From Saprospiraceae bacterium (GTDB lineage Bacteria; Bacteroidota; Bacteroidia; Chitinophagales; Saprospiraceae): 14,142 nucleotides of DNA. The notes beneath the pieces are model-generated. The model ran no database searches. It saw only the letters and a program-made list of their open reading frames with translations, and was not told where the DNA came from. A program made the position numbers and the translations under genes. Shown here in pieces: positions 7,501-13,986 of this stretch. The stretch covers positions 1,740 to 15,881 of the forward strand of contig JAHDEQ010000100.1 in the NCBI GenBank assembly GCA_020628755.1, read 5' to 3'. Position 1 is the stretch's first letter. Each line of letters starts with the position of its first letter.

Positions 7501-9143
7501 GTTGTTTGGTCGGCAGAAAAATTGAGGTCTTGAATGGCCTCTCCTACCAAAATCTGAATGGCATAAGAGGTATCTTTACAACCAAATTCTGTCGTCGTTA
7601 TTAAAACGACATCGTACTCACCTGGTTCTGTAAAAGTATAAGTAACATCATCGCCTGTGGTATTCATCATCGTATCACCATTGTCAAAGTCGTACAACCA
7701 CTCCGTCAAAGGAACATTAGAAATACTAGAATCTGCAAATACAACTTCTAAAGGCGCACAGCCACTTATCGTATCTGGCATAAACTCCGCATTGGGGCGA
7801 TCAATTGTAATCGTTTCTGAGCTTGTACTGATACAACCTTCTGGCGAAGTCACCGTCAATGAAGTACTCACTTCCATGAGCATATTAACACTATATATAG
7901 TAGTATCAAAAGCTGATATGGTATCTATAGCTATCACTTCATTTGAAGTAGTACTATCAGGGAAAAGCCATTCGTACGCATCTTGGTCTTGGTTGTTTGG
8001 AGTATAAGTTACTATAATTTGTCCGTCACAAGTATAAACTGGATCAGTCGTAAAACCAGCATCGGTACTTCCGACTTCTATGGTTTGAGTACTAGAGTTA
8101 GTACAGTTTGCCGATGACTCGACCGTTAGTGTCACTTCATAAGTCCCTGGCATTGCATAATCGTGTGCAGGTGATACCTCGCTAGAGGTAGTGCCATCGC
8201 CAAAATCCCAAGTGTAGCTACCATCAGCCGACATATTTTCAAAAGCAACACTTGTTCCTACACAAAATGGCCCTTCTGTACTAAATGCAACAGCAGGAGG
8301 GCCAACACTTACCAAAGTACTTCTAGTTACTGTGCAACCTGATCCATCTGTTCCTGAAAGGGCTACTAAAAATATTCCTGTATTCGTATAAGTATGCGTG
8401 GGAGGATTTGCTCCAACATATGTTGTACCATCGCCAAAATCCCATTCGTAAGTCAAATCAGGATTAGAAGTGATTGTAAAGTCCACATTAAAGGGCGCAG
8501 CACAAGCCCCCGCAGGGCTTGGGTCAGTTGTAAAACTCACTTCGGGAGCTTCTGTTACATTCAAGAACTCCTCGAATAGCTCAGTTCTTGAACAATTCTC
8601 TAGCGAAGATTCGAGTGCTAAAGCAACATCGTAAGTACCTAGATTTTCAAAGGTAAATATAGGTGAAGCATCTGTAGAAGTTCCAAAAGCATCAAAAGAC
8701 CACAAATAGTCCACATCAATATTGGGATTAATATCAGAACTTAGCGAAAATTGCGTTGTTAAGACAGGACAACCTCCTGGAGGGTCAGCAGCTATTTCGA
8801 TACGAGGTTTGGGATATACAGAAATAGTCAACGTACCGACCTGCGCCCCTCCTACTCCTTCTGAAAGGGTCACTTCGTATGTACCAGGACTATTAAATAC
8901 ACGGCTCGGATTTTGAAAGTCCGAAGAACCGTTGTTTCCAAAATCCCAAAAATAAGCCGACAGACCAGATGGTGCTGTAAATTGAACCTCTAAGGGCGAG
9001 CAGCCCTCGGTAAAATTAGCCGTTTGAGCAAGCAATTGTAGTTGAAAAAATAAAGCAAAACCAAATAAAACGAAGAGTTGAACTTGACGCATAAGATTAA
9101 TGGGTTTCTTTAAAAAGAGAATTGTCATAAATTTATCAAACAT
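4536..9143 (-). CDS. Giant PKD-repeat surface protein with T9SS type B (gliding-type) C-terminal domain
   Basis: This is a predicted secreted adhesin-like protein of 1535 residues. The signal peptide is clear: MRQVQ, then a hydrophobic stretch from about 23 to 38, then a probable cut after LLAQ (about 40). The outermost ATG at 9143 is kept here. The ATG at 9092 (Met18) gives the most compact signal peptide and is probably the real start. The body (about 41-1370) is an array of about 16 PKD-like beta-sandwich units of 80-odd residues. Their WDFGDG-type cores include W66, W234, W312, W654, W826, W908, W1075, W1156, W1240 and W1320; others are degenerate (WSFD, WLFPDS, YDFDNGD, WHFETDG, WDIP, WDLGDG). 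A separate beta segment precedes the CHU_C / 'gliding motility-associated' domain at about 1435-1535, with LIPNVFTPNDDDQND, YNRWGQKVY and GWDGKYN. Repeats of this kind support adhesion or surface-matrix binding. The ligand cannot be read from sequence. Confidence 0.93.
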   Translation of the reverse strand: MFDKFMTILFLKKPINLMRQVQLFVLFGFALFFQLQLLAQTANFTEGCSPLEVQFTAPSGLSAYFWDFGNNGSSDFQNPSRVFNSPGTYEVTLSEGVGGAQVGTLTISVYPKPRIEIAADPPGGCPVLTTQFSLSSDINPNIDVDYLWSFDAFGTSTDASPIFTFENLGTYDVALALESSLENCSRTELFEEFLNVTEAPEVSFTTDPSPAGACAAPFNVDFTITSNPDLTYEWDFGDGTTYVGANPPTHTYTNTGIFLVALSGTDGSGCTVTRSTLVSVGPPAVAFSTEGPFCVGTSVAFENMSADGSYTWDFGDGTTSSEVSPAHDYAMPGTYEVTLTVESSANCTNSSTQTIEVGSTDAGFTTDPVYTCDGQIIVTYTPNNQDQDAYEWLFPDSTTSNEVIAIDTISAFDTTIYSVNMLMEVSTSLTVTSPEGCISTSSETITIDRPNAEFMPDTISGCAPLEVVFADSSISNVPLTEWLYDFDNGDTMMNTTGDDVTYTFTEPGEYDVVLITTTEFGCKDTSYAIQILVGEAIQDLNFSADQTTICIGDTINFEGISGNPNIDAWHFETDGGRSFHCYQDPNMAWDFKTGVGTMDVSLTAEYNGCLTTETKEDFITINGPLARISYNIDCETPNTVEFRDSSLDATSVLWDFGDEMTSTELNPAHTYADTGDYVVVLTVMNDMTGCPASTDTATVCIRNIKAEITLDTTLCTGTLYLLDATKSENVDNRCWRGYTWDIPNQNRPITTSSDAIEFIFGTPGPETVELVVTDINACTDTATLDIMVYEVLPDFTFDPAPICFPSQEVTFIDQTVSTAPIETWEWDFGDGTTAMGDTTTHAFASSPASVTLIATDSVGCDGNVTITVPEYQPFSTITQSETVICVGESVDFSASDFTSQGSNLSFDWDFGNGTTSTNQTETIQYDAGGIYEITLNFTEIATGCSGFASTTLEVQEFPQVGFDLSVDTDEPICTPAIIGFTNTSTSTSPVNYSWDLGDGNFGSSQDAANNYSAGTYTVSLTASTYPGECESSESFTFEVLESPQGAFALDANTICNGGDITFSLLDTFNVSTYSWDFGDGSSESDINPVTHTYDLAQGTGSVSAILTLTSLDGFCETTFAQTITVSDPVANFEPTIGCDGTVIFANVSGGNNTYEWDFGDNSSTSSDINPSYVYTTAGDYTVTLTATDINNPNCVDVTNQIITIDDPVVAAFSIDGGSTISCDGFFAFSNTSINASSFEWDFGGQGTTNDESPTFTFSTPGVYEVNLIASNPTTGCDDSFSISVSVESVAAQFVPSINDPCTFIVDFVVTPDPQATQINWDFGGGNQIGNVGNTYTVQYPSAGSYDVALTTTNPTNGCSNTSSTTVNLDEPEILENQTFGPIEANLGEFYDPQISDLVVGPYPFPVFSDTTISVVVGNACGTAQYTYEVVFSTPVESLLIPNVFTPNDDDQNDFFNFFIEDQVGDLPELDVVRFEVYNRWGQKVYDNDTPNRGWDGKYNEKDCNQDVYIYIIEVGIAGSISGDTKVFQGDITLLR
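5176..8948. repeat. Ten exact copies of CCAAAATCCCA inside the PKD array
   Basis: The 11-mer encoding Trp-Asp-Phe-Gly on the minus strand occurs exactly at 5176, 5416, 5668, 5911, 6412, 6658, 7174, 8200, 8434 and 8938. Neighbouring copies are usually about 240-250 bp apart, one PKD unit, and larger gaps hold degenerate units. The four residues use the same codons at each of these copies, although the sequence around them has diverged. Confidence 0.9.
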
Positions 9144-9171
9144 TCATTTATCCATATGACAACCAAAGGAG

Positions 9172-9179
9172 CAAATATA
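9172..9179 (-). promoter_or_regulatory. Candidate -7 element for the PKD protein gene
   Basis: TATATTTG on the minus strand (9179-9172) fits the Bacteroidota -7 word TAnnTTTG. It lies 29 bases before the ATG at 9143 and 80 before the ATG at 9092. No -33 TTG was found at the usual spacing; the nearest TTTG is 26 bases upstream. Confidence 0.4.
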
Positions 9180-9188
9180 CATTTTAAT

Positions 9189-9212
9189 CAAAATATTTTG
9201 GCATACAAATGC
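9189..9212. repeat. Two adjacent palindromes in the divergent promoter region
   Basis: CAAAATATTTTG (9189-9200) is a perfect 12-bp palindrome. Directly next to it, GCAT-N4-ATGC (9201-9212) is a second inverted repeat. They lie between the two divergent genes, and the first contains the -33 element of the rightward promoter. They are therefore placed like an operator, but no regulator is encoded in the window. Confidence 0.5.
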
Positions 9213-9228
9213 AATTTTGCTAAGTTTG
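9196..9228 (+). promoter_or_regulatory. Bacteroidota-type promoter for the M43-like gene
   Basis: TTTTG (9196-9200) and TAAGTTTG (9221-9228) are 20 bases apart and match -33 TTTG and -7 TAnnTTTG exactly. Transcription would start near 9235, leaving a leader of about 40 bases before the ATG at 9275. This is the best promoter match I see in the window. Confidence 0.6.
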
Positions 9229-9274
9229 AGCAATTTATTATGAACTTATTCGATATAAATATATAACTGCCTCT

Positions 9275-10096
9275 ATGAAAAAACTTATAAACAGTATTTT
9301 TATTTTCTTGATGACAGGATTCTTTTGTACTAATATCGTTGCACAAGATTTAGTCACCAAACAATCCGAATTGCCTTGTTTGAACAAGAAATTTACCATC
9401 GTTGCTCACCTCGTTGCCAATGAACAAGGCGAAACCAATATTGAAGTAGATTCGATAATGGCAGCTTTAGATACCTTGAATAAGGATTTTTCGCCTATTT
9501 GTGTGGAATTTGAAATTTGTCAATTTGATACAATTGATAATTTCCAGTATGATGAAATTGAAAATAATGAATGGGACGAAATGCAAACAGTGTATCATCA
9601 GCAACGTCGTATAAATCTCTTTTTTGTAAATAGCTTTGAAGGGCAAGACACCACTTACTGCGGCTTCGCTACGCAGTATGGCCTCGCTAATTTGGAGAAC
9701 GGAGGAATTGTTATTTTAAAAGATTGCAATTCGCCTATGACACGCGCGCTTTCGCATCAAATGGGCCATTATTTTGGGCTTTTCAATACGCATGGCCCCG
9801 ATGGCTTAACCGAAACTCAAGAGCTAAAAGATGGTAGCAATGCTGACATAACAGGCGATTTTATCACGGATACAGGAGCAGACCCTTTTGTACTTGGCGA
9901 TTCTCCTGACCAGTATGTCAATACAGAATTAGATTGTCGTTTTATTTCTATGAAACGAGATGGCGCAAATGAATTTTTTCAACCTGATGTGGGCAATATC
10001 ATGTCTTTTTATCAGGCTGAATGTAAGTGTAGTTTTACCTTTGGTCAATTGGCTCAAATGGCTGCCAATTGTGAAGCTGCTATGGGAATGTGGTAA
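9275..10096 (+). CDS. Secreted M43 (pappalysin-like) metalloprotease homologue, predicted catalytically dead
   Basis: This 273-residue secreted protein has a Sec signal peptide (MKKLINSIFIF..., cut after IVAQ, about residue 24) and a single metzincin-like domain of the M43/pappalysin type. Supporting marks are YCGFATQYG (128-136), GGIVILKDC (143-151), the zinc-motif block at 159-173, ITDTGADP (197-204, the usual DTPADP-like segment) and the Met-turn NIMSF (241-245) followed by FTFGQLAQM (255-262). In active M43 enzymes the block reads HEvGHxxGLxH. Here it reads HQMGHYFGLFNTH: the catalytic Glu is Gln162, and the third zinc-ligand position is Asn171, with a His two residues on. Each change is one base away from the normal codon (CAA from GAA, AAT from CAT). 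The frame is intact and several cysteines are kept, so the fold looks maintained. No T9SS sorting domain is present. It is divergent from the PKD gene and convergent with the 1171-residue gene. Confidence 0.85.
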   Translation: MKKLINSIFIFLMTGFFCTNIVAQDLVTKQSELPCLNKKFTIVAHLVANEQGETNIEVDSIMAALDTLNKDFSPICVEFEICQFDTIDNFQYDEIENNEWDEMQTVYHQQRRINLFFVNSFEGQDTTYCGFATQYGLANLENGGIVILKDCNSPMTRALSHQMGHYFGLFNTHGPDGLTETQELKDGSNADITGDFITDTGADPFVLGDSPDQYVNTELDCRFISMKRDGANEFFQPDVGNIMSFYQAECKCSFTFGQLAQMAANCEAAMGMW

Positions 10097-10107
10097 AAGT
10101 CCCTCTC

Positions 10108-10149
10108 AAAAAAAAAAGCGATACAGAATATCTGTATCGCTTTTTTTTT
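10108..10149. terminator. Strong bidirectional intrinsic terminator
   Basis: A perfect 10-bp stem (10118-10127 with 10131-10140, GCGATACAGA/TCTGTATCGC) with a 3-nt loop has ten A before it and nine T after it. It therefore works in both directions and sits between the convergent M43-like and 1171-residue genes, 11 bases after the M43-like stop. Confidence 0.93.
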
Positions 10150-10165
10150 GTTTTTTTTAAAGATG

Positions 10166-10194
10166 TTTTTCAAGGGCAAAATGCCCTTGAAAAA
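10166..10194 (-). terminator. Second hairpin terminator, for the 1171-residue gene
   Basis: A perfect 13-bp stem (10166-10178 with 10182-10194, built on TTTTTCAAGGGCA) with an AAA loop lies 27 bases after the minus-strand stop codon at 10222. The arms carry their own A/T tracts. With the hairpin at 10108-10149 it gives two terminators in tandem for leftward transcription. Confidence 0.85.
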
Positions 10195-10221
10195 ACAATC
10201 TGACATATTCCAATTATATTT

Positions 10222-13200
10222 TTATTCAATTACTATCTTTTCAAAGTAAGTTTGATTCTCAACAATCATTTCTAGCATATAAATACCTTTTGCTAGTTTG
10301 TCAATACCAACCTGAATATCGTACTGTCCTGCTTTCTCCGTTTCGTTACCAATCAAAAGTTGGTAAAAAGAATTATCCAATTTTCGGATACTTAAAGTTA
10401 CAGGAGTTTCTTGTTTTAAAATATAAGAGATATTAATCTTATCTGATTCCTGAAAAGTACTTAATACATCTGTTTGAACAGTCAACTGCGTATTGGGTGC
10501 ATCGGGAGCAAAGGGAATACAAGGCACAGGGTCGGCCAAAAATTCACCTCCTAATTTCACTTCAAAACCACTGTACAGATTGATGCAAGCTGCTAAGAAA
10601 GTAACGTTTTGAGTATTGGGTACTTCTGCATACGAGTTAATCGTATTTGAAGTCTGATAAATACCCGTAAGTGTCGTTCCTGTGTAAGTTTTACTTAACG
10701 AACAAGTTGGGCAAGTTGGGCAAAATGGGCCTCCACAATCCAATCCTGTTTCTTGGCCATTTTGAATCCCATCCGTACAAGACACACAAGACGTAGGTGC
10801 TGTAAAGACCCCGTTTTGTGAGTACGTACAAGCATTGTCTGCTGTAAAACTCGCCAAAATATTGACAGAATTGCCATCGGCTGGCAATCCAACCAAAGTG
10901 ACTATTTGAGGACTTGTACCAATTGGAAAAAATTGGCCATTGACATAAATATCACCTGTACTTGGTGCATTGCTATATGTAATCGTCAAATCTTGTGAAT
11001 AGGTATCATTTAAGGGATTACAAGTTCCTTGCGCACCAACCATTACATTGTCAATAGAACAAACAGGCGCACAGGTAGAAGGTGCTGTAAATAAATTATT
11101 GGTACTAATGCTACAAGCCGCATCTGCCGAAAAAGAAGCTGTAACGCTTACAGGTAAACCATCCGAAGGTAGTCCTGCTAAAGTAACAGTTTGAGGACTT
11201 GATGTGATGGCAAAAGTTTGTCCATTGACAACCAAGTTGCCAGTTGCAGGTGGATTGGAATATGTAACTACTACATCTTGCGTATAAGTATCCGTAGCAG
11301 GGTCGCAAGCTCCTTGCGTACCTGCGGACAATAAGTCTATGGAACAGACATTACAATTTTGAACCGTAATCACAACATCATCCGTTGCTCGATTGCAAAT
11401 TGCAGTTCCTGTTGCTTCTACGGTATAGGTAGTAGTTCCTACTGGATTTACCATAACTGTTGTACCTACAAATGGTCCAGAACCATCATCGCCTGTCCAA
11501 GTAAAGGTTGCGCCTGCTGGGCCAGTAGCCGTTAAGGTAACGACATCATTATTACAAACGGTTTGATCTGGCCCTGCATCAATAACAGTAACTCCTGACC
11601 CATTAGTTGCTTGAATAACATAATCACAAACACTTCCAGCATTTCCATCTACCATGATATAATAAATGTCGCCAACAACAAGTCCTGTAGCAGAAATAGT
11701 AAAGGTATTATTATTTCCTCCGTCCGAAAGCGCACAACTCGTTAGTCTAGTAAAATTTGTACCATCAAAAGCTAATATGGCCACTTGTATGCCATCTAAA
11801 CAACCCGAAACGGTAAAGTCTAAATCTGCGGTAGTTGCCGAGGCTTGAAACTGCAACCAAGAGTTATTTTGGACTGAACCACCAAATACAATATTAGGAT
11901 TTATTAAACAAATATCTTCTCCTCCATTACTTGTAGCCAAATTTCCAGGATAATCTGCCCCAAAATCGCTACTTGTTGTACCACAATAACCATCTAAATT
12001 GCAAATAAATGGTGCCGCTAAAAATAAATCTGCCGCAGGTGGATTATTGGCACATACTACAGGAGGGACACAACTTATCTCCATTTCCCAACCATTTGCT
12101 GTATTTGCGCCATCCGATATAAAATGAAATGTTATACAACTACTATAAGAAAGGAAGTGTTTCGTACTAGTTCCTCCATCCATAAAATAAGTGATAGCAT
12201 TATTGTTTGCAGGGTCACCCGTTACTTTAGCTAATAACAAACCCGATGTATCGGGGCCATCATAAATATATAAGGTATCGCTTGGATGAATTTTTGAGTT
12301 TGTACCACAACCTCCAGGAAAACATTCCAAATCAAATTTTAATAAATCGGTAGAACCTGAACAAAAAGTCCTAACGTAGTTTTCGTTATTTCCATAATCA
12401 CTATTGCCTGGTGCAGTATCATAGAACTTAACATTTCCGCTACAAATATTGCTACATGGAGCTGGAGCAGTAACTAGAGCAGACTCTGTTAAAGTACAAG
12501 CAGAATCATCCGAAAATGTTGCCGTTATATCGAGAGGCATTCCATCAGCTGATAAATTTGTTAATGTAATGGTTTGAGGGCTTGTACCAATAACAAAAGA
12601 TTGGCCATTGATATTCAATGTCCCTGTTGTTGGAGCATCAACATAATCAACCGTTATATCAAGGGTAAATGTGTTGGTGCTAGGATCACAAGCAGAAGAA
12701 GATTCTGCTGTAATTGTATTAATCATACAATCGGGTGTACAATCAGGAGGCGCATTGAACAAATTGGTAGAAGTAAAACTACAAGTAGCATCTGCTGAAA
12801 AAGCAGCCGTAACAGTTACGGCTGCACCATCGGTTGGTAAACCCGTTAGCGTTACCACCTGAGGACTTGTACCAATTGGAAAAGATTGACCATTGACATC
12901 TAATGTTCCTGTTGTTGGGGCATTCACATAAGACACAATAATGTCTTGTGAATAAGTACCCGTATTGGGATCGCAGGAGCTTTGCGCCCCTCCTAAAAGT
13001 AAATCTATTGTACAAGCCTGACAAGGATTTGGTGCCGTAAAAACAGCAGCATCTGTAAAACTACAAACTGCATCTGTCGAAAAAGAAACCGATACATTGA
13101 CAGGATTTCCATCAGAAGGTAATCCTGTTAAAGTAACTGTTTGGGGAGAAGTACCTATAACAAATGATTGTCCATTTACGATAAGAAAACCTGTGCTTGG

Positions 13201-13737
13201 CGCAGAAAGATAGGTTATCGTCACATCTTGAGTATAGGTATTATCGGCGGCATTGCAGGCCGATTGCGCACCTGCTGTAACTCCTGTAACCGAACAAGGC
13301 GAAGATAAGTCCTCAAAATACGTACAATCAGGTCGAGGATCATCATGATACAATACATTTAAACCAGTAGGAACGGCATCTATAGTAATATCAAATGTAT
13401 GACACATCGTAGAACCACTTTGTGTAGGAAGAAAACCTCCATAAGTCCAAAAAACTTGTCCACTTCCATTTATTGCCCCCACATAGGTATCGCCGTCAGA
13501 AGTATTGACAGTCGGCGGTGTAAAGGCAATGACATTAGCACCATCGAACCACGCCCCAAATTCATAAGAAGCTCCCTCTAGTCCATTGAACTCAATACAT
13601 ATTTCGATATTATAGGTATAAGTCCCATTACCATTGTCCGTGACAGAGTTTATGGTCGTAGAGGCTTTGTCACAAGCAAAGCTCGTAGCTAATGCTAGTA
13701 AAAATAAGAAAGGTAAAAGGAGTAATTTCTTTAACAT
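10222..13737 (-). CDS. Large modular secreted protein (five ~95-residue repeats, CUB-like domain, Ig-like domain) with T9SS type A sorting domain
   Basis: This 1171-residue protein starts with a signal peptide (MLKKLLLLPFLFLLALATSFA, cut near 21). Domain order is as follows. An N-terminal beta domain (22-147) of unknown type comes first. Repeats R1-R3 are at about 148-430. A CUB-like domain (432-557) shows FYDTAPGNSDYGNNE, DTLYIYDGP and FHFISDGANTANGW. A beta domain (562-715) includes WLQFQASATTADLDFTVSGC. An Ig/PKD-like domain (717-795) starts AGPDQTVCNNDVVTL. Repeats R4-R5 are at about 798-986. A Cys-rich CTDGIQNGQETGLDCGG motif (987-1012) precedes a 3-coathanger-stack-like segment (1013-1075, INLYSGFEVKLGGEF). 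The T9SS type A sorting domain (about 1085-1171) ends LAKGIYMLEMIVENQTYFEK. The start is the only ATG before the signal peptide. Cysteines are many and often paired, which fits an exported disulfide-rich protein. The likely role is surface adhesion or matrix; no catalytic motif was seen. Confidence 0.92.
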   Translation of the reverse strand: MLKKLLLLPFLFLLALATSFACDKASTTINSVTDNGNGTYTYNIEICIEFNGLEGASYEFGAWFDGANVIAFTPPTVNTSDGDTYVGAINGSGQVFWTYGGFLPTQSGSTMCHTFDITIDAVPTGLNVLYHDDPRPDCTYFEDLSSPCSVTGVTAGAQSACNAADNTYTQDVTITYLSAPSTGFLIVNGQSFVIGTSPQTVTLTGLPSDGNPVNVSVSFSTDAVCSFTDAAVFTAPNPCQACTIDLLLGGAQSSCDPNTGTYSQDIIVSYVNAPTTGTLDVNGQSFPIGTSPQVVTLTGLPTDGAAVTVTAAFSADATCSFTSTNLFNAPPDCTPDCMINTITAESSSACDPSTNTFTLDITVDYVDAPTTGTLNINGQSFVIGTSPQTITLTNLSADGMPLDITATFSDDSACTLTESALVTAPAPCSNICSGNVKFYDTAPGNSDYGNNENYVRTFCSGSTDLLKFDLECFPGGCGTNSKIHPSDTLYIYDGPDTSGLLLAKVTGDPANNNAITYFMDGGTSTKHFLSYSSCITFHFISDGANTANGWEMEISCVPPVVCANNPPAADLFLAAPFICNLDGYCGTTSSDFGADYPGNLATSNGGEDICLINPNIVFGGSVQNNSWLQFQASATTADLDFTVSGCLDGIQVAILAFDGTNFTRLTSCALSDGGNNNTFTISATGLVVGDIYYIMVDGNAGSVCDYVIQATNGSGVTVIDAGPDQTVCNNDVVTLTATGPAGATFTWTGDDGSGPFVGTTVMVNPVGTTTYTVEATGTAICNRATDDVVITVQNCNVCSIDLLSAGTQGACDPATDTYTQDVVVTYSNPPATGNLVVNGQTFAITSSPQTVTLAGLPSDGLPVSVTASFSADAACSISTNNLFTAPSTCAPVCSIDNVMVGAQGTCNPLNDTYSQDLTITYSNAPSTGDIYVNGQFFPIGTSPQIVTLVGLPADGNSVNILASFTADNACTYSQNGVFTAPTSCVSCTDGIQNGQETGLDCGGPFCPTCPTCSLSKTYTGTTLTGIYQTSNTINSYAEVPNTQNVTFLAACINLYSGFEVKLGGEFLADPVPCIPFAPDAPNTQLTVQTDVLSTFQESDKINISYILKQETPVTLSIRKLDNSFYQLLIGNETEKAGQYDIQVGIDKLAKGIYMLEMIVENQTYFEKIVIE
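10780..11346 (-). repeat. Repeat copies R4-R5 of the ~95-residue unit
   Basis: Two tandem coding repeats cover about residues 798-986. Each unit opens with Cys-Ser-Ile-Asp and a second Cys about 13 residues on, then has QD-x-x-(V/I)TYSN, a VNGQ-x-F turn, (G/S)(T)SPQ-x-VTL-x-GLP-x-DG and a closing SF-x-AD-x-x-C with TAP-x-x-C. DNA words such as GAGGACTTG also recur, at about 10906 and 11192. Confidence 0.85.
12448..13296 (-). repeat. Repeat copies R1-R3 of the ~95-residue unit
   Basis: Three tandem coding repeats cover about residues 148-430 and share the core NGQSF-x-IGTSPQ-x-(V/I)TLT-x-L with R4-R5. R2 and R5 share the exact DNA word GAGGACTTGTACCAATTGG, pointing to duplication or gene conversion across the central domains. 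Confidence 0.85.
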
Positions 13738-13823
13738 ACTTTGGTTATTTTAAAAGTAATTGAATATTGGTTTTTGGAGAGTATAAATTTTGGAAATTAA
13801 ACAAGAACCAAAATTTGATTTTT

Positions 13824-13831
13824 CAAATGTA
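13824..13831 (-). promoter_or_regulatory. Candidate -7 element for the 1171-residue gene
   Basis: TACATTTG on the minus strand (13831-13824) matches TAnnTTTG and would give a leader of about 80 bases before the ATG at 13737. No TTG was found at the -33 spacing, so this is a weak call. The rest of the 13738-13920 gap is AT-rich, with nothing else recognised. Confidence 0.3.
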
Positions 13832-13920
13832 GTGTTTTATATACTAATTGTTGTTGCACTAAGTAATATTGAAAGGGATTTGATGTCCTAATTCTGTGAT
13901 TTCGGACGTATTGAAAGGCT

Positions 13921-13968
13921 TAAAAAGACAAATAGCCAATTTTGAGCAAGCTCAAATTGGCCATTTGT
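13921..13968 (-). terminator. Intrinsic terminator of the edge gene
   Basis: In the minus direction, 18 bases after the stop codon at 13987, the arms 13968-13950 and 13947-13928 form a stem of about 19 bp with one bulge and one G-U or A-C position around a 2-nt loop. CTTTTT (13927-13922) follows. The T-run sits only on this side, so it terminates leftward transcription. Confidence 0.85.
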
Positions 13969-13986
13969 GTAAAGTAGTTATTCTGT

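Noticed and set aside
5176..8948. Regularly spaced short repeats resembling a CRISPR-like array
   Set aside because: The repeated 11-mer is the coding sequence of the WDFG core in PKD domains. The spacing is one protein domain and the whole stretch is one open frame.
9960..10160. Second plus-strand frame overlapping the end of the M43-like gene
   Set aside because: It is out of frame with a well-supported gene and runs through the terminator hairpin.
10222..13737. Enzyme activity for the 1171-residue protein
   Set aside because: All recognised parts are structural or binding beta domains, and no catalytic motif was found.
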